Program-made: the position numbers and the translations under genes
Origin: Sporomusa malonica
GTDB taxonomy: Bacteria; Bacillota; Negativicutes; Sporomusales; Sporomusaceae
Reading direction: 5' to 3'
DNA: 64,000 bases
NCBI RefSeq assembly: GCF_900176355.1
Contig: NZ_FWXI01000016.1
Span: forward strand, 1 to 64,000
Part shown: piece after piece, positions 9,666 through 20,470 of the stretch
Layout of the letters: every line of letters starts with the position of its first letter
Position numbering within the stretch: the stretch's first letter is position 1
The notes under the pieces: model-generated
Database searches by the model: none
What the model was told of the DNA's origin: nothing
Seen by the model: the letters and a program-made list of their open reading frames with translations, nothing else

Positions 9666-10922
9666 TTGCTGGCAGGACTCTCGAACGTCTTAAAGATTAC
9701 TGAACTAAGGCAGAAAGTAGTTTTCACCTTGGTTATGTTCCTGATATTCAGACTAGGTACACATATCCCCGTACCGGGAGTAAATGCCTCTGTTATCGAG
9801 CAGCTGTTTACCCAGGGTAATCTATTTGGGCTTTTAGATATGTTCTCTGGTGGTGCTTTAAGTAAGTTCTCCATATTTGCCATGAGCATCACCCCGTATA
9901 TTAACGCTTCAATTATCATGCAACTACTTACCGTTGTTGTGCCAAAGTTTGAACAGTGGGCAAAAGAAGGCGATGAGGGTCGTAAGAAAATTACCCAAAT
10001 TACCCGCTATGGTACTGTCCTGCTTGGTTTTATCCAGGCAATTGGCATGGCATTTGGTTTGAAAGTGGCGATTATTAATCCAGGGTTTGATTCCATACTG
10101 CTTGTAGCACTTACCCTGACAGCAGGAACGGTATTCCTGATGTGGCTGGGTGAACAAATTACTGAAAAAGGTATTGGTAACGGCATATCACTAATCATTT
10201 TTGCCGGTATCGTTTCAGGCCTACCAAATGGCTTGTATACCATTTATGAGTATGTAAGAGCTGGGACAATTAACATATTTAATGTATTTTTGTTCCTGAT
10301 TATCGCTGTGGCCATGATTGTGTTTGTAATTGCGATACAACAAGGTCAACGCCGAATCCCTGTACAGTACGCCAAACGGGTAGTGGGCCGCAAGATGTAT
10401 GGCGGTCATTCTACGCACATTCCGCTTAAAGTGAACCAAGCTGGCGTTATTCCGATAATCTTTGCGTCATCTGTGCTGATGTTCCCGGTAACCATTGCCC
10501 AGTTTATTGATGTACCCTGGGTAAAAACAGTGGCAGGGTGGTTTGCGTGGGGCACGCCGCTACAAACAATATTGTATGCGATCCTAATTGTGTTCTTTAC
10601 GTACTTCTACACTGCGGTTACTATGAACATATCAGATATGGCAGAGAACATGAAAAAACACGGCGGGTTTATCCCTGGTATTAGGCCAGGTAAGCCTACC
10701 GCCGATTATTTAGACCGGGTTATGACCAGAATTACCCTGGCCGGATCAATCTTCCTGGCCATAATCGCAATACTACCGAATTTTGTTGGTGCAGCGACTA
10801 ACCTCCAAGGGGTCTACTTTGGTGGAACTGCCCTCTTAATCGTAGTAGGTGTGGCTCTGGATACCATGAAGCAAATAGAGGCGCTGGTACTCATGCGTCA
10901 CTATCAAGGCTTCATGAAGTAG
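9666..10922 (+). CDS. secY: Protein translocase subunit SecY
   Basis: This is the channel subunit of the Sec translocon. It is 418 residues with about ten hydrophobic segments, and contains FRLGTHIPVPGVN (residues 20-32), the plug/TM2 region FSGGALSKFSIFAMSITPYI, and the cytoplasmic loop RRIPVQYAKRVVGRKMYGG. The start is TTG with zero gap after rplO, so translation is probably coupled. A GAGGTG site lies inside rplO. Confidence 0.97.
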   Translation: MLAGLSNVLKITELRQKVVFTLVMFLIFRLGTHIPVPGVNASVIEQLFTQGNLFGLLDMFSGGALSKFSIFAMSITPYINASIIMQLLTVVVPKFEQWAKEGDEGRKKITQITRYGTVLLGFIQAIGMAFGLKVAIINPGFDSILLVALTLTAGTVFLMWLGEQITEKGIGNGISLIIFAGIVSGLPNGLYTIYEYVRAGTINIFNVFLFLIIAVAMIVFVIAIQQGQRRIPVQYAKRVVGRKMYGGHSTHIPLKVNQAGVIPIIFASSVLMFPVTIAQFIDVPWVKTVAGWFAWGTPLQTILYAILIVFFTYFYTAVTMNISDMAENMKKHGGFIPGIRPGKPTADYLDRVMTRITLAGSIFLAIIAILPNFVGAATNLQGVYFGGTALLIVVGVALDTMKQIEALVLMRHYQGFMK

Positions 10923-12331
<1,409 letters not shown>

Positions 12332-12344
12332 GAGGAGACGGCTT

Positions 12345-12620
12345 GTGCCAGATGGAACTATTAACCCAGGGCACATTGTGATATCATCAGCAGGACGTGA
12401 TGCTGGCCACGCCTATGTGGTACTCGGGTGGTATAAGCCGCAAACTCTTCTGGTAGCTGACGGACGCGGACGTAAGGTCGTGAGTCCTAAGAAAAAGAAC
12501 GTGAAGCACGTCAAATGGCATTCTATTGCTAATAATGTGGCGGAAGTTTTAGCTGGTGGTCTAACAATCACCGATGAAGAGATCCGTCAGGCCCTCGCCC
12601 ACATTGAGGCGACCGGATAA
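12345..12620 (+). CDS. KOW-domain RNA-binding protein
   Basis: This 91-residue protein begins with a KOW-like segment (GHIVISSAGRDAGHAYVVLG, residues 9-28) resembling archaeal/eukaryal L14e, followed by a basic stretch SPKKKNVKHVKWH. It sits between map and infA, where many Firmicutes carry a similar small gene. RNA or ribosome binding is inferred from the domain and location. The precise role is unknown. The start is GTG, 7 bases after GGAGGAG. Confidence 0.85.
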   Translation: MPDGTINPGHIVISSAGRDAGHAYVVLGWYKPQTLLVADGRGRKVVSPKKKNVKHVKWHSIANNVAEVLAGGLTITDEEIRQALAHIEATG

Positions 12621-12651
12621 GCTGTTAAAAGCGGACGAGGAGGGATAGCTC

Positions 12652-12870
12652 ATGTCCAAACAAGATGTAATCGAAGTAGAAGGTACGGTCATCGAGGCTT
12701 TGCCTAATGCCATGTTCCAGGTAAAACTGGAAAATGGTCATATTGTACTGGCGCATGTATCAGGTAAAATTCGGATGAATTTTATTCGAATTTTACCAGG
12801 CGATAAAGTCACAATTGAACTTACACCGTATGATTTGAAACGAGGCCGTATTACCTATAGGTTTAAATAG
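12652..12870 (+). CDS. infA: Translation initiation factor IF-1
   Basis: This 72-residue S1/OB-fold protein ([20 protein letters not shown]) has the family ending [12 protein letters not shown]. It occupies the A site during initiation. GGAGGG precedes the ATG. The 90-base gap to rpmJ holds runs of GTTCGT-like and CGGAC-like repeats, including a GTTCGT/ACGAAC inverted pair. Confidence 0.98.
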   Translation: MSKQDVIEVEGTVIEALPNAMFQVKLENGHIVLAHVSGKIRMNFIRILPGDKVTIELTPYDLKRGRITYRFK

Positions 12871-12960
12871 CTTGTGTTCGTGGGTTCGTAAGTTCGTTAG
12901 TCAAGTCGATGAACGAACGCGGACTGGCGGACGGCGGACGCACGATAAGGAGGTTTAATT

Positions 12961-13074
12961 ATGAAAGTAAGGCCATCGGTTAAGCCTATATGTGAAAAAT
13001 GTAAAATCATCAAACGCCATGGCAGAGTAATGGTGATTTGTGAAAATCCCAAACATAAACAAAAACAAGGCTAA
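12961..13074 (+). CDS. rpmJ: 50S ribosomal protein L36, zinc-binding type
   Basis: This 37-residue gene is easy to miss by length. It starts [19 protein letters not shown] and has the zinc ligands C11, C14, C27 and H32 typical of the C+ form of L36. AAGGAGG lies 8 bases upstream. It is in the canonical position between infA and rpsM. Confidence 0.97.
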   Translation: MKVRPSVKPICEKCKIIKRHGRVMVICENPKHKQKQG

Positions 13075-13097
13075 AAAAGAGGGGGGTGTATTAATAC

Positions 13098-13469
13098 ATG
13101 GCACGTATTGCCGGTGTAGACTTACCGCGTGACAAACGCATTGAAATTGCTTTAACATATATTTTTGGTATTGGTCTTACAATATCAAAAGAGATTCTTG
13201 CTAAGACAGGAATCAATCCTGATACCCGGACTCGGGACTTAACTGAGGAAGAAGTTGCTAAACTTCGCGAAACTATTGATAAAAACTATCGCGTCGAAGG
13301 CGACCTCCGTCGGGAAGAAGCTCTAAATATTAAGCGGCTCATTGAGATCGGCTCTTATCGTGGCAAACGGCATCGCATGGGTCTGCCTGTACGCGGTCAG
13401 CGTACTAAGACTAATGCCCGTACCCGTAAAGGCCCGAAAAAGACTGTTGGCGCTAAGAAGAAGAAGTAA
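13098..13469 (+). CDS. rpsM: 30S ribosomal protein S13
   Basis: This 123-residue protein ([20 protein letters not shown]) contains [20 protein letters not shown] and a basic tail that contacts P-site tRNA. It is the first gene of the alpha block. A GAGGGGGG site precedes the ATG. Confidence 0.98.
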   Translation: MARIAGVDLPRDKRIEIALTYIFGIGLTISKEILAKTGINPDTRTRDLTEEEVAKLRETIDKNYRVEGDLRREEALNIKRLIEIGSYRGKRHRMGLPVRGQRTKTNARTRKGPKKTVGAKKKK

Positions 13470-13483
13470 AGGAGGGATAACCA

Positions 13484-13879
13484 TTGGTTGCTAAGAAAGT
13501 TGCTTCCAGACCCAAACGTAAAGAACGTAAAAATATAGAACATGGTGTTGCTCACATCCGCTCGACTTTCAATAACACCATCGTAACCATCACTGATACC
13601 AGGGGCAATGCTATTTCTTGGGCTAGCGCCGGTGGCCTCGGCTTCAGAGGCTCGCGCAAAAGCACCCCATTTGCTGCCCAGATGGCAGCCGAAACTGCTG
13701 CTAAAGCTGCTATGGAACATGGCCTTAAACAAATCGAAGTATTTGTAAAAGGACCTGGCGCCGGCCGCGAAGCTGCTATCCGTTCCCTTCAGGCAGCAGG
13801 CCTTGAAGTGAATATGATAAAAGACGTAACACCCATTCCGCACAATGGATGCCGTCCGCCGAAAAGAAGAAGAGTTTAG
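13484..13879 (+). CDS. rpsK: 30S ribosomal protein S11
   Basis: This 131-residue protein is typical of S11 ([40 protein letters not shown], ending [11 protein letters not shown]). S11 forms part of the 30S platform. It begins with TTG, 8 bases after GGAGGG. No in-frame ATG or GTG lies near the expected N-terminus. Confidence 0.97.
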   Translation: MVAKKVASRPKRKERKNIEHGVAHIRSTFNNTIVTITDTRGNAISWASAGGLGFRGSRKSTPFAAQMAAETAAKAAMEHGLKQIEVFVKGPGAGREAAIRSLQAAGLEVNMIKDVTPIPHNGCRPPKRRRV

Positions 13880-13903
13880 GGAATTGGGAGGTGTTTGGTA
13901 AGA

Positions 13904-14536
13904 ATGGCAAAATATACAGGTCCTGTTTGCAGACTGTGCCGCCGCGAGGGCGCAAAACTGTACCTCAAAGGCGACAGATGCTATAGCGATAAATGCTCTT
14001 TCACAGAGCGCGGTTTTGCTCCCGGCCAGCATGGCGCCGGTCAAGCCCGTAAAAAAGTTTCCGAGTATGGCATTCAGCTCCGGGAAAAACAAAAAACTCG
14101 TCGTATCTACGGCGTGCTTGAGCGTCAATTCCGGAACTACTTTGAAAAGGCTGAACGCCAAAAAGGCATTACCGGCGAAAACCTTTTGGTTATGCTGGAA
14201 AGAAGACTTGATAATGTTGTTTTCCGCATGGGTCTGGCCGAAAGCCGCAACCAAGCAAGACAACTTGTACGTCATGGCTTATTTAATGTTAATGGTCGAC
14301 GCGTAGATATTCCTTCCTTCCTGGTTAAAGCTGGCGACGTTGTTGCCGCACGGGAAACAAGTAAGGAATCACCTATTATGAAGAAAATCGCTGAATCGCT
14401 TGGTCATAAGCAAGCTCCAGCTTGGATGGAACTTACGGCTGCCGATATGAGCGGTAAAATTATGCGCTACCCCACCCGGGAAGAAATTGATATTCCTATT
14501 CAGGAACATCTAATTGTAGAATTGTACTCGAGATAA
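13904..14536 (+). CDS. rpsD: 30S ribosomal protein S4, zinc-binding type
   Basis: This 210-residue primary 16S rRNA binder begins [16 protein letters not shown], with zinc-knuckle cysteines C9, C12, C26 and C31. An S4 RNA-binding domain covers about residues 100-160. A TTG at 13895 is closer to the GGGAGG site, but the ATG at 13904 matches the family N-terminus. The start is therefore probable rather than certain. Confidence 0.96.
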   Translation: MAKYTGPVCRLCRREGAKLYLKGDRCYSDKCSFTERGFAPGQHGAGQARKKVSEYGIQLREKQKTRRIYGVLERQFRNYFEKAERQKGITGENLLVMLERRLDNVVFRMGLAESRNQARQLVRHGLFNVNGRRVDIPSFLVKAGDVVAARETSKESPIMKKIAESLGHKQAPAWMELTAADMSGKIMRYPTREEIDIPIQEHLIVELYSR

Positions 14537-14602
14537 TCTGCCCTCAACCCGTGGCGATGGCGTAACTTAAGAGTTCGCGCAAATGAGGAGGGTTTTTTCC
14601 GG

Positions 14603-15562
14603 ATGATTGAAATCGAAAAGCCGAAAATCGAGATCGTGGAAGTAAGTGAAGATAACCGTTATGGCAAATTCGTGTGGGAACCACTTGACCGGGGCTTTGG
14701 CATTACGCTGGGCAACAGTCTAAGAAGGGTGCTTTTATCGTCATTGCCTGGTGCAGCTGTAACCTCGGTTAAAATTGACGGTGTGCTTCACGAATTTGCC
14801 ACGATTCCCGGTGTTCGGGAGGACGTCACCGACATAATTCTAAACCTAAAAGAACTGTGTCTGAAAATGCATAGTGACGAGCCGAAAGTTTTACTGATTG
14901 AAGCGTTTGAAGAAGGCGAAGTCACTGCAGGCGATATCAGAGCCGATGCCGACATCGATATTTTGAACGAAGATCTCCACTTGGCGACAGTTGGTGCCGG
15001 TGGTAAACTTCGTATGGAAATCATGGTGGAAAAAGGTAAAGGCTATGTACCGGCTGATAAAAACAAAAAACCCGACCATGTAATCGGGATTATTCCTATT
15101 GACTCCATCTTCTCGCCTATTGTACGCGTCAACTATAATGTTACCGATACGCGTGTTGGTAATGTAACCAACTATGACAAGCTTACATTAGAAGTATGGA
15201 CAGATGGCAGTATGCGTCCCGAAGAGGCGGTCAGCAAAGCTGCTGGCATAATGGTGTCGCACCTGAAATTATTTCAAAATATTGCCGGAGAACCTCCTGA
15301 AGAGGATGAGGGTCAAGGTTTGGTACCTGAAGAACCTGCAGAGGGTAAAAACAGGACAATGGAAATGACCATTGAAGACCTGGACCTCTCGGTACGTTCT
15401 TACAATTGTTTAAAGCGGGCCGGAATCAACACAGTGGCTGAGCTTGTCCAAAAGAGCGAAGACGACATGATGAAAGTTCGCAACTTAGGGCGTAAGTCAC
15501 TGGAAGAGGTTAAGAAGAAGATTATTGAAATGGGTCTGGCCCTTGCGGAGCACGAAGAATAA
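14603..15562 (+). CDS. rpoA: RNA polymerase subunit alpha
   Basis: This 319-residue protein has the assembly domain in roughly residues 1-230 ([20 protein letters not shown]). After an acidic linker ([17 protein letters not shown]) comes the C-terminal DNA- and activator-binding domain (about 245-312, [19 protein letters not shown]). It dimerizes to nucleate RNA polymerase. GAGGAGG lies upstream of the ATG. Confidence 0.98.
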   Translation: MIEIEKPKIEIVEVSEDNRYGKFVWEPLDRGFGITLGNSLRRVLLSSLPGAAVTSVKIDGVLHEFATIPGVREDVTDIILNLKELCLKMHSDEPKVLLIEAFEEGEVTAGDIRADADIDILNEDLHLATVGAGGKLRMEIMVEKGKGYVPADKNKKPDHVIGIIPIDSIFSPIVRVNYNVTDTRVGNVTNYDKLTLEVWTDGSMRPEEAVSKAAGIMVSHLKLFQNIAGEPPEEDEGQGLVPEEPAEGKNRTMEMTIEDLDLSVRSYNCLKRAGINTVAELVQKSEDDMMKVRNLGRKSLEEVKKKIIEMGLALAEHEE

Positions 15563-15577
15563 AGGGAGGGAAGAATT

Positions 15578-15916
15578 GTGGCCTACAGAAAGTTAGGACG
15601 GGATACTAGCGCTCGCAAAGCGCTGTTTCGCAGTATGTTGACTTCCTTCTTTGCATATGAGCGTATTGAAACCACTGAAGCTAAGGCGAAAGAAATCAGC
15701 GGCCTTGCCGATAAAATGATTACTTTGGCTAAGCGGGGCGACCTGCATGCCCGCCGACAAGTGCTATCAAGCCTCTACGACGAAGAAGTTGTGAAAAAAC
15801 TGTTTGACGTAATTGCCCCAAAATATGCTGAGCGTCAAGGCGGTTATACCCGGGTACTTAAACTGGGACCACGCCGGGGCGATGCTGCTCCTATGGCGAT
15901 TATCGAATTAGTGTAA
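15578..15916 (+). CDS. rplQ: 50S ribosomal protein L17
   Basis: This 112-residue protein ([20 protein letters not shown]) is L17, the last gene of the alpha block. It starts with GTG after GGAGGG and ends with the common [13 protein letters not shown] tail. A terminator follows within 20 bases. Confidence 0.98.
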   Translation: MAYRKLGRDTSARKALFRSMLTSFFAYERIETTEAKAKEISGLADKMITLAKRGDLHARRQVLSSLYDEEVVKKLFDVIAPKYAERQGGYTRVLKLGPRRGDAAPMAIIELV

Positions 15917-15932
15917 CAGGTTTAAAGACAAG

Positions 15933-15960
15933 GGCGACCCAGCGGGTCGCCTTTATTCTT
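15933..15960 (+). terminator. Terminator of the ribosomal operon
   Basis: An 8-bp GC-rich stem GGCGACCC / GGGTCGCC with loop AGC is followed by TTTATTCTT. It lies right after rplQ and closes the ribosomal super-operon. Confidence 0.85.
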
Positions 15961-15994
15961 ATAGACATTTGTAAAGGGGTGTACAAGCCTCAAT

Positions 15995-16825
15995 ATGGGA
16001 GAACTTATTAAGATTGAAAACTTGCGCCACACTTATCCAGGTTACGAAGGCCAGGAGGTAGTTGCGCTTACTGATATTAACCTGACTGTCAGTCAGGGAG
16101 AATTTGTTGCGATTATTGGCACCAATGGCTCAGGCAAATCAACATTGGCCAAACACCTTAATGCCTTGATTTTACCAACAGGCGGTACATGCCTGGTCGG
16201 CGGTCTGGATACTGCTGAAGGCGATAACGTATGGAATATACGCCAGCAAGTCGGCATGGTATTTCAAAATCCTGATAACCAGATTGTGGCGGCTGTCGTT
16301 GAGGAAGACGTAGCCTTTGGCCCGGAAAACCTTGGCGTAGCACCTACTGAGATTGCCCAGCGAGTTACCGAAGCGCTCGCACTTGTCAATATGTCCGATT
16401 ATCGGTACCATGGTCCGCATCTCTTATCTGGCGGACAGAAACAGCGAGTAGCCATTGCCGGCGTACTGGCTATGCGTCCCAAGTGCCTGGTCCTGGACGA
16501 ACCAACAGCCATGCTTGACCCGCGTGGGCGCAAAGAGGTGCTCGATACTGTTTGCCGTTTGAACCAGGAAGGAATTACTGTTATCTATATTACTCATTTC
16601 ATGGAAGAAGCCGTTGCTGCCCACCGGGTAGTGGTCATGGAGCAGGGTAAAATCACCATGCAAGGGACGCCAGCTGAGATCTTTAGCCAAGTAGAGCACC
16701 TAAAAGGTATGGGGCTTGATGTGCCTGCTGCTGCGGAAGTGGCCGCTTACCTACGCAGTCATGGAATGAAGCTGGAGAACGATATAATAAGCGATGAACA
16801 ACTGGTGGTGGCACTATGTCCATAG
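15995..16825 (+). CDS. ecfA1: ECF transporter ATPase EcfA1
   Basis: This 276-residue cytoplasmic ABC ATPase energizes vitamin or metal uptake through ECF transporters. The Walker A motif GTNGSGKS is at residues 42-49, followed by the Q-loop, the signature LSGGQKQR, and Walker B CLVLDEPTAMLD. It overlaps ecfA2 by 10 bases. The three-gene module next to rplQ is the usual Firmicute place for a shared (group II) energizing unit. No substrate-binding S component lies nearby, so substrate is not specified here. Confidence 0.95.
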   Translation: MGELIKIENLRHTYPGYEGQEVVALTDINLTVSQGEFVAIIGTNGSGKSTLAKHLNALILPTGGTCLVGGLDTAEGDNVWNIRQQVGMVFQNPDNQIVAAVVEEDVAFGPENLGVAPTEIAQRVTEALALVNMSDYRYHGPHLLSGGQKQRVAIAGVLAMRPKCLVLDEPTAMLDPRGRKEVLDTVCRLNQEGITVIYITHFMEEAVAAHRVVVMEQGKITMQGTPAEIFSQVEHLKGMGLDVPAAAEVAAYLRSHGMKLENDIISDEQLVVALCP

Positions 16826-17685
16826 TCTTTGACAATGTTACTTATACCTATATGCCAGACACCCCTTACCAGCGGACAGCCATACAGAATATTAACCTCA
16901 CGATCAATAAGGGCGAATTTATTGGGATCATCGGCCATACTGGCTCAGGAAAATCTACGCTGGTACAGCATATGAATGGGCTTATTGCACCTACCTCTGG
17001 TCAAGTAACCGTAGATGGTGCTGACTTAAAGGCCAAAAATGAAGCGGCCCGCAACGCGCGGCGGCGGGTAGGGATGGTTTTTCAGTATCCTGAACACCAA
17101 TTATTTGAAGAAACTATCTACCAAGATATTGCCTTTGGCCCAAAAAACTTGGGAGTACAGGCAGAAGAGCTTGACAGTCGTATTAGGCGGGCTATGGATT
17201 TTGTCGGACTTGATTATCAAGCCTTTAAAGACCGCTCTCCCTTTAACCTAAGCGGGGGGCAGATGCGGCGGGTTGCTATTGCCGGCGTCATCGCCCTTGA
17301 GCCTGATTACCTGGCACTTGATGAGCCGGCGGCCGGGCTTGACCCCCGGGGTCGTGATGAAATCTTTGGTCAAATTGTTAAGCTGCATCAGACAACAGGT
17401 ATCACTGTCATCCTGGTGTCACATAATATGGAGGATGTTGCCCGGTTTGCCAGTCGGGTGTTGGTCATGAACGGCGGCCAAATCAGTCTTGATGGCACAC
17501 CTAAAGAAATCTTTGGCAATGGTCGTCAAGAACTGAGAGACGCTGGTGTTGATGTGCCGCCGTTAACGGCGCTCATTGATGCGCTTCAAGCTAAAGGCTT
17601 ACAGGTTAGTAATACTGCGATGACGGCAGAAGTAGCGGCTCAAGAGATTTTTGAAGCCGTCAGGGGGCCAAAACATGCTAACTGA
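16816..17685 (+). CDS. ecfA2: ECF transporter ATPase EcfA2
   Basis: This is the second ATPase of the heterodimer, 289 residues. The Walker A motif GHTGSGKS is at 40-47, the signature is LSGGQMRR, and Walker B is YLALDEPAAGLD. A QYPEHQLFEETIYQDIAFGP segment is typical of the A' subunit. It overlaps ecfA1 at the start and ecfT at the end. Confidence 0.95.
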   Translation: MSIVFDNVTYTYMPDTPYQRTAIQNINLTINKGEFIGIIGHTGSGKSTLVQHMNGLIAPTSGQVTVDGADLKAKNEAARNARRRVGMVFQYPEHQLFEETIYQDIAFGPKNLGVQAEELDSRIRRAMDFVGLDYQAFKDRSPFNLSGGQMRRVAIAGVIALEPDYLALDEPAAGLDPRGRDEIFGQIVKLHQTTGITVILVSHNMEDVARFASRVLVMNGGQISLDGTPKEIFGNGRQELRDAGVDVPPLTALIDALQAKGLQVSNTAMTAEVAAQEIFEAVRGPKHAN

Positions 17686-18484
17686 TATCACTTTGGGCCA
17701 GTACTTTCCCGGCCGGTCACCGATCCATCTCTTAGACCCCCGCACCAAGATACTGGGTATTATTGCTTATATTAGCACCATATTTTTGGCTGAGGATTAT
17801 CTGGCCTATGGCATACTGGCCGCGTTTGCCGCCATGGCTGTTGCTATCTCAGGAATCCCTGCCAGGATGGTTATCAAATCAATCAAGCCGCTGTGGATTA
17901 TCATCATCCTGACACTAGCCATTCATGTTTTTAGTACGCCAGGTACAGTGCTCTATAACCTTGGGCCGCTGTCAGTCACTAAAGAAGGGATACGCATGGG
18001 GATACTCATGTCCCTGCGGCTGGCGCTTCTTATTGCGGTATCGTCACTGTTGACCTTTACCACATCACCGATTGCCCTGACTGATGGCATTGAACGCTTG
18101 TTAAACCCCTTCAAGCGCCTGGGAGTTCCTGCACATGAGCTGGCCATGATGATGACCATTGCGCTACGGTTTATTCCCACATTGCTCGAAGAGGCCGACA
18201 GGATTATGAAAGCGCAAATGGCCCGGGGGGCAGATTTTACATCAGGTAATATTTTAAACCGGGCTAAAAATATGGTGCCACTATTGGTGCCGCTGTTTAT
18301 CAGCGCTTTTCGCCGGGCGGATGAACTAGCCGTAGCTATGGAGGCAAGATGTTATCGCGGGGGCGAAAACCGCACTCGCATGAAAGAGCTAAAACTGGGT
18401 GTACAGGACATAATGGCAGCTATCACTATCGGGCTCTTAATCGTGGTGCTAGTAGCTGTTAGAGCATACACAATAACAATATGA
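17675..18484 (+). CDS. ecfT: ECF transporter transmembrane protein EcfT
   Basis: This 269-residue integral membrane scaffold couples the two ATPases to interchangeable S components. It has about five hydrophobic segments and the cytoplasmic coupling helices with Ala-Arg-Gly type motifs (MKAQMARGADF and MEARCYRGG). The ATG at 17675 overlaps the ecfA2 end by 11 bases. The longer upstream frame (17651) lacks a ribosome-binding site. Its stop overlaps truA by 4 bases. Confidence 0.94.
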   Translation: MLTDITLGQYFPGRSPIHLLDPRTKILGIIAYISTIFLAEDYLAYGILAAFAAMAVAISGIPARMVIKSIKPLWIIIILTLAIHVFSTPGTVLYNLGPLSVTKEGIRMGILMSLRLALLIAVSSLLTFTTSPIALTDGIERLLNPFKRLGVPAHELAMMMTIALRFIPTLLEEADRIMKAQMARGADFTSGNILNRAKNMVPLLVPLFISAFRRADELAVAMEARCYRGGENRTRMKELKLGVQDIMAAITIGLLIVVLVAVRAYTITI

Positions 18485-19239
18485 GAAACATTAAGCTCAT
18501 ATTAGCTTATGACGGCAGCGCCTATCATGGCTATCAACGCCAGGCTAACGCCATGACCATTCAGCAGCTAGTAGAAGAACGGCTGACCAAACTCTTTGGG
18601 CACCCACTTAAAATTAACGGCTCAGCCCGTACCGACACTGGGGTGCATGCCTACGGTCAGGTTATTAACTTTTTCACACAAGGGACGATACCGGCAGAGC
18701 GTATCCCCCTGGCGGCCAAAGCCCTGTTGCCACCTGATATTGTGGTGGTGGCAGCCAGTGAAGAGCCCCTGGAGTTTCATGCCCGTCGTTCGGCAGAGAG
18801 TAAGATTTATCGGTATCGGATTGTTAACACGCGTTTACCTAATCCATTTGAACGCAATTATGCGTGGCATTGTATCGCCAAGCTTGACACAGCCCTTATG
18901 CATGAGGCGGCGCAAGCCGTTGTTGGCACCCACGATTTTTCGGCTTTTCGCGCGACTGGCGGTCCGCCGGTAACCCCCGTGCGCACGATTATGTCTGCTA
19001 CTTGCCGGGATGCGGGCAACTCCGTGATTGAGCTTGAATTCTGGGGGACTGGATTTTTGTACCATATGGTACGGAACATGGTGGGAACGCTTGTTGAGGT
19101 TGGCCGGCACCGTCTGACGCCAGGTGGATTTGGTGCAATTCTGGCAGGACGAGACCGCCGCGCGGCAGGTATGACAGCGCCTGCGCAAGGACTGTATTTA
19201 GTTGAGGTTAAGTATGAAAACGAGATTGTCCAAAAATAA
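18481..19239 (+). CDS. truA: tRNA pseudouridine(38-40) synthase TruA
   Basis: This 252-residue enzyme isomerizes uridines 38-40 in the anticodon arm. The catalytic aspartate is D52 in GSARTDTGVHA. Conserved KIYRYRI and HNMVRN-like (YHMVRNMVG) segments are present. It has an ATGA overlap with ecfT, and the ecf-truA-rplM-rpsI order is common in Firmicutes. Confidence 0.97.
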   Translation: MRNIKLILAYDGSAYHGYQRQANAMTIQQLVEERLTKLFGHPLKINGSARTDTGVHAYGQVINFFTQGTIPAERIPLAAKALLPPDIVVVAASEEPLEFHARRSAESKIYRYRIVNTRLPNPFERNYAWHCIAKLDTALMHEAAQAVVGTHDFSAFRATGGPPVTPVRTIMSATCRDAGNSVIELEFWGTGFLYHMVRNMVGTLVEVGRHRLTPGGFGAILAGRDRRAAGMTAPAQGLYLVEVKYENEIVQK

Positions 19240-19263
19240 ATTTTCTCTGGCAAGGGATAACGC

Positions 19264-19292
19264 TTGACATCCTTTATCTAATTTATTACAAT
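19264..19292 (+). promoter_or_regulatory. Sigma-A promoter of rplM-rpsI
   Basis: TTGACA (19264-19269), a 17-base spacer and TACAAT (19287-19292) form a near-consensus vegetative promoter. It gives rplM-rpsI a start independent of the ecf-truA transcript. Confidence 0.85.
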
Positions 19293-19297
19293 AACTT

Positions 19298-19367
19298 TAT
19301 GAGATTTTTGCCATGGCTTCCATTAGCCCCGGAATTCAAGGTTAATAATCACAACTTGTCTCTCATA
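19298..19367 (+). promoter_or_regulatory. L13-type ribosomal leader (candidate)
   Basis: The 5' untranslated region begins about where transcription should start and is closed by a perfect 7-bp helix, TATGAGA (19298-19304) with TCTCATA (19361-19367). A structured L13 leader in this position is known in Firmicutes and is thought to mediate autoregulation by L13. I assign it by position and the closing helix, not by a covariance search. Confidence 0.6.
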
Positions 19368-19404
19368 ATTTTTATTCCTTTAGCTTGTACGAGGAGGATA
19401 GACA

Positions 19405-19842
19405 ATGAAAACTTTTATGGCAAACCCGGCCGACATAAAGCGTAAATGGTATGTCGTGGATGCTGAGGGTCAAACCCTTGGTAGATTGGCCGTTGAAGTC
19501 GCGAAAGTTCTTCGCGGCAAAAATAAACCGACCTTTACTCCCCATGTTGATACCGGCGACCATGTAATTGTGGTAAACGCTGATAAAATTGTATTAACTG
19601 GTAAGAAACTTGAACAGAAGACATATTTCCGTCATTCCGGATATCCGGGCGGAACTACCTTCACCCCAGCTGGCAAAATGTTAGCTGACAAGCCTCAGCG
19701 TGTTATTGAGATGGCCGTTAAAGGCATGCTTCCTAAGAACACCCTTGGCCGTAATATGTACCGTAAACTGAATGTTTACGCTGGTGCAAATCATCCGCAT
19801 TCCGCTCAACAGCCGGAAGTGCTGGAACTTAATATTAGGTAA
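19405..19842 (+). CDS. rplM: 50S ribosomal protein L13
   Basis: This 145-residue protein ([20 protein letters not shown]) contains [20 protein letters not shown] and ends with the typical [13 protein letters not shown]. It is an early 50S assembly protein. GAGGAGG precedes the ATG. It is followed 23 bases later by rpsI. Confidence 0.98.
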   Translation: MKTFMANPADIKRKWYVVDAEGQTLGRLAVEVAKVLRGKNKPTFTPHVDTGDHVIVVNADKIVLTGKKLEQKTYFRHSGYPGGTTFTPAGKMLADKPQRVIEMAVKGMLPKNTLGRNMYRKLNVYAGANHPHSAQQPEVLELNIR

Positions 19843-19865
19843 TACCGGAAAGGAGGAACATATAC

Positions 19866-20258
19866 ATGGCATTGGTTACTTACTACGGCACAGGTCGCAG
19901 AAAAACCTCGGTTGCCAGAGTTCGTCTGGTTCCGGGAGAAGGCAAAATCCTCGTTAACGAACGTCCACTTAACGAATATTTTGGTCTTAAGACCCTTGAA
20001 ATTATTGTGACTCAACCGCTTAATCTTACCGACACTGTCGGCAAATATGATGTTCTGGCAAAAGTTGAGGGCGGCGGTGTATCCGGCCAAGCCGGCGCAG
20101 TCCGTCACGGCATTTCCCGCGCACTCTTAAAGGTTGACGCAGAATATCGTCCGGCTCTTAAGAAAGCTGGTTTCTTAACTCGTGACCCGCGCGAAAAAGA
20201 GCGTCGTAAATACGGTCTCAAGAAAGCCCGTAAAGCTTCCCAGTTCTCCAAACGTTAA
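19866..20258 (+). CDS. rpsI: 30S ribosomal protein S9
   Basis: This 130-residue protein has [20 protein letters not shown] at the start and the C-terminal [12 protein letters not shown] tail whose end contacts P-site tRNA. AAAGGAGG precedes the ATG. A strong terminator lies 19 bases beyond the stop. Confidence 0.98.
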   Translation: MALVTYYGTGRRKTSVARVRLVPGEGKILVNERPLNEYFGLKTLEIIVTQPLNLTDTVGKYDVLAKVEGGGVSGQAGAVRHGISRALLKVDAEYRPALKKAGFLTRDPREKERRKYGLKKARKASQFSKR

Positions 20259-20276
20259 TATTTATTGCAAAATGCA

Positions 20277-20310
20277 AAACCCTGTCAGCCCAGCTGGCAG
20301 GGTTTTTTAT
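20277..20310 (+). terminator. Terminator of rplM-rpsI
   Basis: The stem AACCCTGTCAGC / GCTGGCAGGGTT (one wobble, loop CCA) runs into a TTTTTT tract. It is a textbook intrinsic terminator. Confidence 0.9.
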
Positions 20311-20349
20311 TTTGCAGCATTCGATTTCACAGATTACCATTTGAAACGT

Positions 20350-20374
20350 AAAGAAAGATCCGGCTTGCGCCGGA
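20350..20374 (-). terminator. Reverse-strand terminator after the glycosyltransferase
   Basis: Read on the minus strand, TCCGGC-GCAA-GCCGGA is followed by TCTTTCTTT. It sits about 100 bases past the stop of the reverse-strand gene at 20471-21265, with repeat copy A between gene and terminator. Confidence 0.65.
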
Positions 20375-20383
20375 CCTCTTCTA

Positions 20384-20468
20384 TCCTGTTAGAAAGTATA
20401 ACTTTCCGTCTGGATAAGGGCAACATCGACTTCCGCTGTCGCCAAAGGCTCGGCGCAAGCCGTGTTTT
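20384..20468 (+). repeat. Structured intergenic repeat R1, copy A
   Basis: This is one of four copies of an element of about 85 bp (others at 27077-27163, 50231-50312 and 51978-52060). It contains three potential hairpins: GAAAGT-ATA-ACTTTC (20392-20406), CGAC/GTCG around TTCCGCT, and CGGC-GCAA-GCCG (20451-20462) with a GNRA-type loop. Its end abuts the stop codon of the reverse-strand glycosyltransferase. It contains no gene of its own that I can see. Confidence 0.85.
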
Positions 20469-20470
20469 CT

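Noticed and set aside
13397..14275. A 292-codon reverse-strand open frame across rpsM, rpsK and rpsD
   Set aside because: It is fully antisense to three certain ribosomal genes, has no ribosome-binding site and reads like low-quality sequence (many Phe, Ser, Cys). It is a shadow frame.
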